Assembly (NCBI GenBank): GCA_001803875.1
Contig: MHEO01000033.1
Span: 13,757 to 41,086 of the forward strand
Source: Nitrospirae bacterium RIFCSPHIGHO2_01_FULL_66_17
Lineage (GTDB): Bacteria; Nitrospirota; Nitrospiria; 2-01-FULL-66-17
Reading direction: 5' to 3'
Length of the DNA stretch: 27,330 nt
Of this stretch, positions 1 through 8,042 are shown piece after piece. Position numbers and translations under genes: made by a program. The notes under the pieces are model-generated. The model was not told the DNA's origin. It searched no databases and was given only the letters and a program-made list of their open reading frames with translations. The number at the start of each line of letters is the position of its first letter. Within the stretch, counting starts at the first letter, position 1.

Positions 1-2
1 AT

Positions 3-596
3 GGTCAGTATCCCGTCCGGGTCGCCACCCGGAGGCAGTTCGAGTCGATCTGTTTGACCAAGACCCCGCAGGGCGCGATGGCCGTTGTGCGCCAGCCGGC
101 GGGCATCTATACCGATCGCCTTCCGAACACGGTCGGCCACCATATCCTGCTGCTCGAAGATCTCCAGGATCCCGGGAATGTCGGAACGCTCATCCGAACC
201 GCCACCGCCTTCGGGTACTCGGGGGTCATTCTGAGCGATCACTGCGCCGATCCGCTCTCCCCCAAGAGCGTGCAGGCGGCCGCCGGAACCATGTTGTCCG
301 TTTGGATGAGACGGACCGGGGGATATCTCGATCTCGTCAAGGCGCTGAAGGACCGGGGATATCTCGTCGTGTCGGCCGATGTGAACGGCGATGAGGAACC
401 GTCCATCGTGTGCCGCAGGGAGCCACTGGTGCTGGCGCTGGGGAATGAAGCCGCCGGCCCGTCGCCATCACTGATCGGGATCTCCGATCATCGATTCAAG
501 ATCCCCATTCGCCGCGATCATGCGGAGTCGTTGAATGTCGCGACGTGCGGGGCCATCGGGATGTACGTGAGCTCGATTCCGGTTCGCTCACCTTGA
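3..596 (+). CDS. TrmH/SpoU family RNA 2'-O-methyltransferase (5' end outside window)
   Basis: This family transfers a methyl group from SAM to a ribose 2'-OH in rRNA or tRNA through a knotted SPOUT fold. The frame is open from base 3 and already reads like the family linker (PQGAMAVV, residues 22-29 of the visible part), so the true start lies left of the window. The TTG at 54 is probably internal. The three SpoU motifs are in order: LEDLQDPGNVGTLIRTATAFG-type motif 1, LALGNEAAGPS motif 2, and IPI...ESLNVA motif 3 near the C-terminus. The N-terminal substrate-binding domain, if there is one, is cut off. Target specificity (RlmB-like or another) cannot be read from this part. The gene ends 145 bases before prfC on the same strand. 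Confidence 0.9.
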   Translation, partial: GQYPVRVATRRQFESICLTKTPQGAMAVVRQPAGIYTDRLPNTVGHHILLLEDLQDPGNVGTLIRTATAFGYSGVILSDHCADPLSPKSVQAAAGTMLSVWMRRTGGYLDLVKALKDRGYLVVSADVNGDEEPSIVCRREPLVLALGNEAAGPSPSLIGISDHRFKIPIRRDHAESLNVATCGAIGMYVSSIPVRSP

Positions 597-741
597 CTGC
601 CGAGCCATGAATCACGTATCATCGAACCACTTTGGTCGCTCGAACCCGCACAACGCGCTCGTGACACCTTTCGTCCCATTCCATGACCTGAACGCCTAGG
701 AGCTTTTCCTCCCGGAGTTCCATCCCGTCTCACGAGCGCCC

Positions 742-2349
742 ATGCCCGCCCCAACCACCCAGAGTGTGAATGAACTGCGCGCCGCGACCGAGCGACGACG
801 GACGTTCGCCATCATCAGTCATCCGGACGCGGGGAAAACGACGGTCACAGAGAAACTTCTGCTGTACTCGGGCATGATCCGGACCGCCGGAATGGTCGGC
901 CGGCGAAAGGGAGGCACGCTCGCGACGTCCGATTGGATGGGCATGGAGCAGGAGCGCGGGATTTCCATCACGGCCTCGGCCATGCAATTCGCCTACAAGC
1001 ACACCGTCATCAACGTCCTGGACACCCCGGGACATCAGGACTTTTGCGAGGACACGTATCGGACCCTCACCGCCGCCGACAGCGCCATCATGGTCATCGA
1101 CGCGGCCAAGGGTGTCGAGCTCCAAACACGCAAGCTGTTCGAGGTGTGTCGGCTGCGCAAGATCCCCGTGCTCACGCTGATCAACAAGATGGACCTCCAT
1201 GGCCGTCCGCCCCTGGAACTCATGGCCGAGGTCGAAGCGGTCCTGGGCATCGAGGCCAGCGCGGTGAATTGGCCGGTGGGTTCGGGCAGAGAGTTCGTGG
1301 GGGTCGTCGACCGCTCGACCAGCACCTTGCTGCATTTCACCAAGGCGGGCGTCGGGGGTGCCGCCAGGGCCGAGCTACGACGAATCCCGTTCGACTCACC
1401 CGAGATCGAGTTGCTCGTCTCACACGAGCTGCTTGAGCAGGCCCGCCACGACCTGGAACTCCTGGAGGTGGCCGGCAACCCCTTTTCCCGCGAGCGCTTT
1501 CTGTTGGGTGAGGTCACCCCGGTCTTCTTTGCGTCGGCGCTGACGAACTTCGGGATCGAGAACTTCTTCGATGCGTTCGTGGACCTCGCACCGCCCCCGG
1601 GCGCCCGCCCCGCGGATGGGGCCGACGGCGCCGAAATCTGCGTGGACCCGATCACGACACCGTTCAGCGCGTACGTCTTCAAGCTCCAGGCGAATATGAA
1701 CCCGCGCCACCGTGACAGCACGGCCTTTCTCCGGGTCTGTTCGGGGCGATTCACACGCGACATGATTGTCAAACACCACCGCCTGGGGACCGCGGTCCGG
1801 CTCTCGCGGCCACACAGCCTGGTGGCGCAGGAACGCACCACGGTCGACGAGGCCTATCCCGGAGATATCGTGGGCGTCGTCAATCCCGGGCAGTTTTCGA
1901 TCGGGGACACGATCTCGTTGACCGACGGCTTCCATTTCAAACCCCTGCCGCAGTTCCAGCCCGAGGTGTTCGGACGCATCTATCCACGGGATGTCGGCAA
2001 GCGAAAGGCGTTCGACAAGGGCCTGCGCCAGATGGCCCAGGAGGGAACCGTCCAGATCCTCCGGAGCCTGACCGAGACCGACTCGTACATCGCCGCCGTC
2101 GGGCCCCTGCAGTTCGACGTGCTCCAGTATCGTCTCAAGAATGAATACGGCGTGGAGACGACCCTCGAATCGCTCCCGTTCCAGTGCAGCGCGTGGCTCG
2201 ATGGCGACCCCGAGACGTTCAAGCTCCCCTACACATCGATCGTGGTGAAGGACCGCCTCAACCGCGCCATGGTCCTCTTTCCCAACGTCCTTGCCAAGAC
2301 CTACGCGCAGGAACGCAATCCTGATCACATCCTTCTCTCTCTAGGCTAG
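742..2349 (+). CDS. prfC: Peptide chain release factor 3 (RF3)
   Basis: RF3 is the ribosomal GTPase that recycles RF1 and RF2 after peptide release. The product is 535 residues, close to the usual 525-540. GTPase motifs are intact: SHPDAGKTT (G1, residues 26-34), the switch region with a QERGISI motif, DTPGHQDF (G3, from residue 94) and NKMD (G4, 148-151). The C-terminal half keeps the RF3 pattern VGPLQFDVLQYRL. ATG 742 is chosen because only about 20 residues precede the G domain, as in known RF3 proteins; the ribosome-binding site before it is weak. The next gene begins 7 bases after the stop. EF-G is excluded by length and by the RF3-type C-terminal domain. Confidence 0.96.
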   Translation: MPAPTTQSVNELRAATERRRTFAIISHPDAGKTTVTEKLLLYSGMIRTAGMVGRRKGGTLATSDWMGMEQERGISITASAMQFAYKHTVINVLDTPGHQDFCEDTYRTLTAADSAIMVIDAAKGVELQTRKLFEVCRLRKIPVLTLINKMDLHGRPPLELMAEVEAVLGIEASAVNWPVGSGREFVGVVDRSTSTLLHFTKAGVGGAARAELRRIPFDSPEIELLVSHELLEQARHDLELLEVAGNPFSRERFLLGEVTPVFFASALTNFGIENFFDAFVDLAPPPGARPADGADGAEICVDPITTPFSAYVFKLQANMNPRHRDSTAFLRVCSGRFTRDMIVKHHRLGTAVRLSRPHSLVAQERTTVDEAYPGDIVGVVNPGQFSIGDTISLTDGFHFKPLPQFQPEVFGRIYPRDVGKRKAFDKGLRQMAQEGTVQILRSLTETDSYIAAVGPLQFDVLQYRLKNEYGVETTLESLPFQCSAWLDGDPETFKLPYTSIVVKDRLNRAMVLFPNVLAKTYAQERNPDHILLSLG

Positions 2350-2356
2350 GAGCGTC

Positions 2357-3172
2357 ATGAGCGGACAACCTAAGACTCAAAACATGGCCGTGTTCTGCGA
2401 TTTCGAGAACGTCGCGCTGGGCGTGCGCGACGCGAAGAATGCCGAGTTCGATATTCGGAAGGTGTTGGAGCGCTTGCTTCTCAAAGGGAACATCGTCGTC
2501 AAGAAAGCCTACTGCGACTGGGAGCGTTACAAGGAATTCAAGAAGGTCATGCACGAGGCGGCATTCGAGTTGATCGAGATCCCGCATGTGCGCCAGTCCG
2601 GCAAAAACTCGGCCGACATCCGCATGGTCGTCGATGCGCTGGACCTCTGCTACACCAAGGCGCACGTCGACACCTTCGTGGTCATCAGCGGCGATTCCGA
2701 TTTCTCGGCGCTGGTCAGCAAGCTGCGCGAGAACAACAAGGTCGTGATCGGAGTCGGCGTGAAGCAATCCACCTCGGACCTGCTCATTTCCAACTGCGAC
2801 GAGTTCATCTTTTACGACGACCTGGTGCGCGAAGCCGGACGGCAGCGCCGGGGTACCCGCAAGACCGTCGCCGCCAAGGCGGTGCGCAAGGCAGGTCCCC
2901 AGGACGAGGATGAGAAAAAACAGGCGGGGCTCGACCTGGTGCTGGAAACCGTGGCCGACCTGTTTGAAGAGCGCGGCGAAGAGGAGAAGGTCTGGGGATC
3001 GATGATCAAGCAGGCGCTGAAACGGCGCAACCCCGGCTTCAACGAAACCTATCACGGGTTTCGCACCTTCGGTGAGTTGCTCGAGGAAGCGCAGGCGCGC
3101 CACTTGCTGGAGCTGGAGTACGACGAGAAGTCGGGGGGCTACATCATCAAGAGCTTCGCGCACGAGGAGTAG
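2357..3172 (+). CDS. NYN (LabA/PIN-like) domain protein with C-terminal OST-HTH/LOTUS-like domain
   Basis: The N-terminal part (about residues 10-155) is an NYN domain, a PIN-like fold expected to act on RNA. The acidic and polar positions are present: D15 and N18 in VFCDFENV, D87 in NSADIRMVVD, and D113 and D115 in ISGDSDFSALV. A charged linker (about 160-190) leads to a C-terminal segment (about 190-267) resembling an OST-HTH/LOTUS RNA-binding domain, with the ending GGYIIK. An AGGAG site lies 4 bases before ATG 2357. The gene follows the prfC stop by 7 bases, so it is probably co-transcribed with prfC. A ribonuclease role is inferred from the family; the natural substrate is unknown. The next gene converges on it after a 43-base gap in which I see no clear terminator. 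Confidence 0.88.
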   Translation: MSGQPKTQNMAVFCDFENVALGVRDAKNAEFDIRKVLERLLLKGNIVVKKAYCDWERYKEFKKVMHEAAFELIEIPHVRQSGKNSADIRMVVDALDLCYTKAHVDTFVVISGDSDFSALVSKLRENNKVVIGVGVKQSTSDLLISNCDEFIFYDDLVREAGRQRRGTRKTVAAKAVRKAGPQDEDEKKQAGLDLVLETVADLFEERGEEEKVWGSMIKQALKRRNPGFNETYHGFRTFGELLEEAQARHLLELEYDEKSGGYIIKSFAHEE

Positions 3173-3215
3173 CGCCTGCGGCCGATGCGGAGAACTTAAA
3201 CGATCGAGGTTGAGG

Positions 3216-4829
3216 TTAGGGCGACGGGGTGAGGATGGGCACCGTGACGGCGGAGGCCGGCGGATGGGGGAACTCGTTGATGGTAAAATTCGACGGCCAG
3301 ATAAACTCGTAGGAGACGTCGCCAAAGGGCTTCGGGGCAGGGTGGTTGCAATTGAGGCACGAGAGCAAGAGCCCCCCCTCCACCACTTGGGTGAGGAGGA
3401 AGGAAAATTCTTGTTCCCGGCCGACCCCGGACTCGAGGCACTCCTCGCCGCAGGGTTGGGTGTCTAGGAACTCAAACGGCTCCGCCAGCTTGTTGGGATC
3501 CAGGAGCGGAAACCCTCCGGCGTCCAGAACCACGTTTCCGCTGCCATCCCTCATGAGCGCCTTGCCCCAGAACGGGTCTACGGTGGGATTCGAGTTGCCG
3601 TCGCAGATCGCTCCCGTCGCCAGGCACTCCGCGGTGAGGGGGATTTGGGTGAGAACCGAACCCACAAGTTCCTGACCGAATCCTCTGCGCCGGGCTTGCG
3701 CGGTGTGTTGGATGAGAAAGTTGTAGTTGTAGGTATCAAGAACCGTTGAAGGGACGGTCGGATTGGGGTCGACATCGACCTGGGCGAGCCTCCACTCGTT
3801 CTGATAGACCGCATCTTCGAGGGGAAGGTCCTTGCCGAAGCCGTACCTCACCGTCCAGCTTTGGGTGAAGTCCTGTTCGTCCGGCGTCAGGGCGGCGACG
3901 TACTTGGTCGTGATCTGGTCGATCCATGTGCTGCGCACGGCGTGCTCGTCCAACAGCGGATCGGGCGAGGTGCTGGCAAGCGACGTGAGCGGCGAGGAGG
4001 CCACCCACCACAGGCAGTTGTCCAGCGCCCGCTGCGCGCGGACGGGGTCGCCCAGACCGGTGAAGCGGTCCGGATCGCAGCGGCCCCAGATGCTCGGGTC
4101 TCGATCGGGCCGTGTCAAGGGGTCGGTGATCACACCGTTGGTGCACGCCGGGTTGGCCACGTCGCCGTCGCACTCGCCGTCCGGCGCTTCGGACGCGTCG
4201 CCGAGCGCGACCCTGACCCTCATCCGTGTGATGCCTGGCGGGGAGACGTTGCCCACGACGAGGCTCAAGTCGGCGAGGTCGCGATTGAGCGACGTGACCC
4301 CCCACGCAAACTGGTCGGCGAAGATTCGATCCTCCTGCCCATCTCCGGTGAGGTCGAACGGTTCCACGTCGCCCCGCAAGAGGTTTCCGCACCACGGGCG
4401 GTTGCAGGAATCGGGGATCCAGCTTTTCCCGATGTCGGTCTCGACCGTCGTTGTCGGCAGGCCGGTGACCGTCGAGACGCCTCCAGTCACGGCGGCCTCG
4501 CGGAGGTCGCTCCATCGACTGCCGTTATAGAAGCCGTCGGCCCAATCGGCGAGCGCGGCGGATGCCCGCGTCGCGCAGTTGCCACCCGTTGTTCCGGGAA
4601 ACGTGGTACAGCTTCCGGGGGGCGCGGCGAAGAGAACGCCCGACACGCCCTGACCGTCGGAGTCGTTGACGGTGAAGATGTTCGCGGCGTGGAGAGGGAC
4701 GGCAGGAACCAGCAGAAGCCATATGAGGAGCGGGGACCACGTCTCGACCGGCGCCTGGCATGCTTGCTCGCGCGTCCATTGAGGAGGCCGTAACGTGTTG
4801 CGGTCGGCGAGCAAGCCTCGTCCCCCCAT
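3216..4829 (-). CDS. Secreted cysteine-rich protein of unknown function
   Basis: I do not recognise this family. The frame encodes about 537 residues from ATG 4829 or 543 from TTG 4847; neither start has a good ribosome-binding site. A hydrophobic stretch (about residues 31-48, WSPLLIWLLLVPAVPLHA) ending in a likely AxA-type cleavage site suggests export, although the 30-residue lead before it is long for a signal peptide. The mature part has about 16 cysteines, often in close pairs (CNRPWC, CGEEC, CLNC), which fits disulfides outside the cytoplasm. A DLTGDGQEDRIF segment (about residue 156) resembles a calcium-binding Dx(T/N)xDGxxD loop. No catalytic motif is evident. It is transcribed toward the NYN gene and stands alone, with an AT-rich leader upstream. 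Confidence 0.75.
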   Translation of the reverse strand: MGGRGLLADRNTLRPPQWTREQACQAPVETWSPLLIWLLLVPAVPLHAANIFTVNDSDGQGVSGVLFAAPPGSCTTFPGTTGGNCATRASAALADWADGFYNGSRWSDLREAAVTGGVSTVTGLPTTTVETDIGKSWIPDSCNRPWCGNLLRGDVEPFDLTGDGQEDRIFADQFAWGVTSLNRDLADLSLVVGNVSPPGITRMRVRVALGDASEAPDGECDGDVANPACTNGVITDPLTRPDRDPSIWGRCDPDRFTGLGDPVRAQRALDNCLWWVASSPLTSLASTSPDPLLDEHAVRSTWIDQITTKYVAALTPDEQDFTQSWTVRYGFGKDLPLEDAVYQNEWRLAQVDVDPNPTVPSTVLDTYNYNFLIQHTAQARRRGFGQELVGSVLTQIPLTAECLATGAICDGNSNPTVDPFWGKALMRDGSGNVVLDAGGFPLLDPNKLAEPFEFLDTQPCGEECLESGVGREQEFSFLLTQVVEGGLLLSCLNCNHPAPKPFGDVSYEFIWPSNFTINEFPHPPASAVTVPILTPSP

Positions 4830-4847
4830 TTTCCAAAGATGCAGCAA

Positions 4848-5142
4848 GATCCGTGCTCATCAGGCCACTCTCTTGTGCTTGGTGGACCACCGTCGCGCCA
4901 CAAGACACAACACCATGATTAGAAATATAAATCTCTATGGTTTGGATGGTTTGTCAGAGACATACCGATGGCCTGATGAATCTTTCGAACGGTCCTGAAC
5001 ATTTCCCTAAAATCCCGAAAGACCGCAGGGAGGCTGGAGATTTGGATAAAGAATTTCCTCAAGCGCTTACGGCAATGAGCAAAGGGACCGGGGGGGAATT
5101 GGGGGTGGTGCTGGGATGATGTGCCGTGACGTGAGGCGGCAG
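4848..5142. other. AT-rich intergenic stretch upstream of the secreted orphan
   Basis: About 300 bases without a supported gene. Bases 4905-5065 are clearly richer in A and T than the surroundings, as expected for the promoter and leader of the minus-strand secreted protein. A CTGACA-like box on the minus strand (near 4957) is followed by T/A-rich sequence, but the spacing to any -10 match is poor, so I do not call a promoter. The short plus-strand frames here have no ribosome-binding site or recognisable content. Confidence 0.5.
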
Positions 5143-5163
5143 GGGCGGGTTTGAAACCCGCCC
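5143..5163. repeat. REP-like perfect palindrome, possible transcription terminator
   Basis: GGGCGGGTTT (5143-5152) and AAACCCGCCC (5154-5163) are perfect 10-base inverted repeats around a single central G. The right arm touches the stop codon of the 89-residue gene (5163-5165, minus strand). There is no run of T after it on either strand, so a classic intrinsic terminator is not shown. GC-rich palindromes of this kind are common as dispersed REP-type repeats in bacterial genomes; I see only this copy here. Confidence 0.6.
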
Positions 5164-5432
5164 TACTCGGAGGACCAGTTCAGCTTGAGGGTCTTTAGGA
5201 AGTGGTCGTCGAACGCCGCGCCGCTGAGGGGCTGGTCTTCGATCTGGAGCGGGTCGTCTTTTCGGCGGAGGATGCGGGTAAAGAGCGCGAACAGCAGATC
5301 GATCTGATACCCCTCTCCCTCGATGTCCCTGAGAGCGCCTTTGACGTCGCCGCTGTCCGAGAGCGCGGCGTTGACGCGGTGGGAGAGTTCCCTGACGAGC
5401 CGCTTAATTTTCTCCTTTTCCTCGGGGCTCAT
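5163..5432 (-). CDS. Small conserved-looking protein, 89 residues, function unknown
   Basis: The protein is small, mostly helical in appearance and charged, starting MSPEEKEKIKRLVREL, with a central hydrophobic helix (YQIDLLFALFTRILRR, about residues 42-57). It has no signal peptide and no cysteine. ATG 5432 is preceded by GCGGAGG with 5 bases of spacing, a strong ribosome-binding site that supports it as a real gene. It is divergent from lepA, whose promoter lies in the shared gap, and it ends at a GC-rich palindrome. I do not recognise a family and assign no function. Confidence 0.65.
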   Translation of the reverse strand: MSPEEKEKIKRLVRELSHRVNAALSDSGDVKGALRDIEGEGYQIDLLFALFTRILRRKDDPLQIEDQPLSGAAFDDHFLKTLKLNWSSE

Positions 5433-5505
5433 GGCGACCTCCGCGATGCTTTTCAGCTTATCCGATGCGCCTTCCCTGTCAAGACGAGGACCGTTGATCT
5501 TGCTT

Positions 5506-5535
5506 TTGACAATTGCGCGCGGACTTCATTATAAT
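5506..5535 (+). promoter_or_regulatory. Sigma70-type promoter of lepA and the downstream block
   Basis: TTGACA (5506-5511) and TATAAT (5530-5535) both match the housekeeping consensus fully and are 18 bases apart. Transcription would begin near 5542, about 23 bases before the LepA start chosen here. This is the strongest promoter visible in the window. Confidence 0.85.
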
Positions 5536-5564
5536 TGAGCGTTTTTGCACGCCTTGGAGCCCCG

Positions 5565-7361
5565 TTGCTTGAAACCATTCGAAATTTTTCGATTATCGCG
5601 CATATCGATCATGGAAAATCGACGTTGGCCGATCGCCTCCTTGAGTACACCGGCGCGCTGACTTCGCGGGAGTTGCGCGAGCAGGTTCTGGACGACATGG
5701 ACCTGGAGCGCGAGCGCGGCATCACCATCAAGGCGCACGCCGTGCGGCTCCATCATCGCGCCGCGGACGGTCGAGACTACGTCTTCAACCTGATCGACAC
5801 GCCCGGCCACGTCGATTTCACCTACGAAGTCTCCCGCAGCCTGGCCGCCTGCGAGGGCGCGCTCCTTGTGGTCGACGCCTCGCAGGGGGTCGAGGCCCAG
5901 ACGATCGCCAACGCCCAACTGGCCGTCGCGCACAACCTGGCGATCGTCCCGGTCATCAATAAGATCGACCTGCCCAACGCCGACGTCGACAAGGTGAAGC
6001 GCGAACTGGAGGACGTGCTGGCCATCGACGGGAGCGAGGCGATCCTCGCGAGCGCCAAGGAGGGCATCGGCATCGCCGAGATCCTGGAAGCCATCGTCCG
6101 GCGCATCCCGCCGCCCTCCGGCGACCCCGAGGCGCCGCTGAAGGCGCTGATCTTCGATTCGTGGTTCGACAACTACCAGGGCGCCGTGATCCTGGCCCGC
6201 CTGATGGACGGGCGCGTGCGGGCCGGCATGAAGATTACGTTGATGGCGACGGGGAAGTCGTTCGAGGTGAACTCGGTGGGCGTGTTCACGCCCAAGCGCG
6301 TGGAGGCGGCGGAGCTCAGCGCCGGCGAGGCGGGCTACATCATCGCCGGGATCAGGAACGTCAAGGACGCGAAGACCGGCGACACGGTGACCGAGACGGC
6401 GCGACCGACCTCGACGCCGTGCCCGGGCTACGCCGACGTGAAGCCGATGGTGTTCTGCGGGCTGTACAGCATCGACAGCGCCGAGTACGAGGCGTTGCGC
6501 GACGCCCTGGAAAAGCTCCAGCTCAACGACGCCTCGTTCACGTTCGAGCCGGAAACGTCGCTCGCTCTGGGGTTCGGATTCCGGTGCGGGTTTTTGGGCC
6601 TCCTGCACATGGAGATCGTGCGCGAGCGGCTGGAGCGGGAGTACCGTCTCGCGTTGATCAGCACCGCCCCCACGGTGGTGTACCGGGTGACGACCGCCAA
6701 GGGCGAGGTCCGGCACATCGAGAATCCGGCGAAGCTCCCGGACGTCCAGCAGATCGTGTCGTTCGAGGAACCGATCATCCGCGCCACGATCATCACGCCG
6801 GAACCGTACCTCGGGGCGCTGCTGCGCCTCTGCGAGGAGCGCCGCGGGCGGCAGATCGAGCTGAAATATCTGGACGTCCATCGCCTGATGCTGACGTATC
6901 ATTTGCCCTTGAACGAGGTGATCCTCGACTTCTACGATCGGCTCAAGTCCATCAGCAAGGGGTACGCGTCGTTCGACTACGAACTCGTCGGATACGAGGC
7001 GAGCGACCTGGTCAAGGTGGATATTTTGCTGAACGGCGAGACAGTCGACGCGCTCTCGTGCATCATCCACCGCGACAAGGCGCCGATCCGCGGCCGGCAG
7101 TTGGCGGAAAAGATGCAGGAGATGATTCCACGGCAAATGTTCGAAATCGCCATCCAGGCGGCGATCGGCAGCCGCGTCATCGCGCGCGAGACCGTGCGGG
7201 CGATGAAAAAAAACGTGACGGCCAAGTGTTACGGGGGAGACATCACCCGGAAAAGGAAATTATGGGAAAAGCAGAAGGAAGGCAAGAAACGCATGAAACA
7301 GGTGGGGCGGGTGGAGATCCCTCAGGAGGCGTTTCTCGCGCTCTTGAAGGTGAAGGACTGA
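5565..7361 (+). CDS. lepA: Elongation factor 4 (LepA), ribosomal GTPase
   Basis: LepA is a translational GTPase that acts on stalled or assembling ribosomes and associates with the membrane. From TTG 5565 the product is 598 residues, matching the family (about 599), and begins MLETIRNFSIIAHIDHGKST. Motifs are AHIDHGKST (G1, 12-20), DTPGHVDF (G3, from 78) and NKIDLP (G4, from 132). The LepA-specific C-terminus is complete (AKCYGGDITRKRKLWEKQKEGKKRMK-type, ending in the conserved PQEAFLALLK region). A longer frame opens at TTG 5535, but that codon lies on the -10 box, so it cannot be on the main transcript. GGAG (5556-5559) lies 5 bases before TTG 5565. lepB follows 8 bases later. Confidence 0.97.
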   Translation: MLETIRNFSIIAHIDHGKSTLADRLLEYTGALTSRELREQVLDDMDLERERGITIKAHAVRLHHRAADGRDYVFNLIDTPGHVDFTYEVSRSLAACEGALLVVDASQGVEAQTIANAQLAVAHNLAIVPVINKIDLPNADVDKVKRELEDVLAIDGSEAILASAKEGIGIAEILEAIVRRIPPPSGDPEAPLKALIFDSWFDNYQGAVILARLMDGRVRAGMKITLMATGKSFEVNSVGVFTPKRVEAAELSAGEAGYIIAGIRNVKDAKTGDTVTETARPTSTPCPGYADVKPMVFCGLYSIDSAEYEALRDALEKLQLNDASFTFEPETSLALGFGFRCGFLGLLHMEIVRERLEREYRLALISTAPTVVYRVTTAKGEVRHIENPAKLPDVQQIVSFEEPIIRATIITPEPYLGALLRLCEERRGRQIELKYLDVHRLMLTYHLPLNEVILDFYDRLKSISKGYASFDYELVGYEASDLVKVDILLNGETVDALSCIIHRDKAPIRGRQLAEKMQEMIPRQMFEIAIQAAIGSRVIARETVRAMKKNVTAKCYGGDITRKRKLWEKQKEGKKRMKQVGRVEIPQEAFLALLKVKD

Positions 7362-7369
7362 TCCCCGGG

Positions 7370-7975
7370 ATGGGGGTCGGGAAAAAATCCGCCGTCCGGG
7401 AGTACGCCGAGGCGTTCGCGCTGGCCATCGTGCTCGCGCTGACGATCAGGACGTTCATCGTGCAGGCCTTCAAGATCCCATCCGGCTCCATGATCCCGAC
7501 GCTCTCGATCGGGGATCACATCCTCGTGAATAAATTTATTTACGGGATCAAGCTCCCGTTCACCGACGTGATCCTCATTCCGATCTCCGCCCCCACGCGC
7601 GGCGACATCGTCGTCTTCAAGTATCCGGAGGACGAGAGCAAGGATTTCATCAAGCGCGTCGTGGGCACGCCGGGCGATGTCATTGAGGTCCGCAACAAGG
7701 AGGTGTACGTCAACCACGCGCGCCTGGACGACACATACGCCCAGCACACCGACCGCGAAATCCACATCGACCGGCGCGACAACTTCGGCCCCGTCACGGT
7801 GCCGCCGGACGCCTATTTCGTCATGGGCGACAACCGTGACCAGAGCCTGGACAGCCGATTCTGGGGATTCGTCAAGGCCAAGAAGATCCGCGGTCAGGCA
7901 TTCCTGATCTACTGGTCGTGGGACGGCGCCGACACCTGGGTCCGCTGGAACCGCATCGGAAAAGTGATCAGGTGA
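7370..7975 (+). CDS. lepB: Signal peptidase I
   Basis: This membrane-bound serine protease removes signal peptides from exported proteins. The product is 201 residues. An N-terminal membrane helix (about 14-33) leads to the nucleophile in IPSGSMIPTL (Ser40), with the general base Lys95 in FIKRVVG and the box E motif GDNRDQSLDSR (153-163). These are the expected Ser/Lys dyad and conserved boxes B to E. The frame stays open far upstream inside lepA, but ATG 7370 gives the normal N-terminus. It follows lepA by 8 bases, a common pairing, and should share its transcript. The ribosome-binding site is weak, so translation may be coupled to lepA. Confidence 0.96.
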   Translation: MGVGKKSAVREYAEAFALAIVLALTIRTFIVQAFKIPSGSMIPTLSIGDHILVNKFIYGIKLPFTDVILIPISAPTRGDIVVFKYPEDESKDFIKRVVGTPGDVIEVRNKEVYVNHARLDDTYAQHTDREIHIDRRDNFGPVTVPPDAYFVMGDNRDQSLDSRFWGFVKAKKIRGQAFLIYWSWDGADTWVRWNRIGKVIR

Positions 7976-8042
7976 TTCCGACGGCGGGGTTGTGATACCC
8001 TAGCTCGTCGCTTCGCCCGACCCCTTCACCTGGAGACGCAAC

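Noticed and set aside
697..706. CTAGGAGC before prfC, and TAGGAG at the prfC stop (2347), as further copies of the repeat tip
   Set aside because: Only 6-8 bases match and no palindrome follows. TAGGAG at 2347 is explained as a stop codon plus ribosome-binding site.
3861..4793. Plus-strand frame opposite the secreted orphan
   Set aside because: The product is an Arg/Val/Gly-rich shadow. The minus-strand frame has a signal peptide and ordered cysteine pairs, which fits a real protein better.
7976..8042. Possible promoter with a GATACC-type -10 before the heptose kinase
   Set aside because: Only half of the -10 bases match and no -35 is present at proper spacing. Transcription from lepA could continue through.
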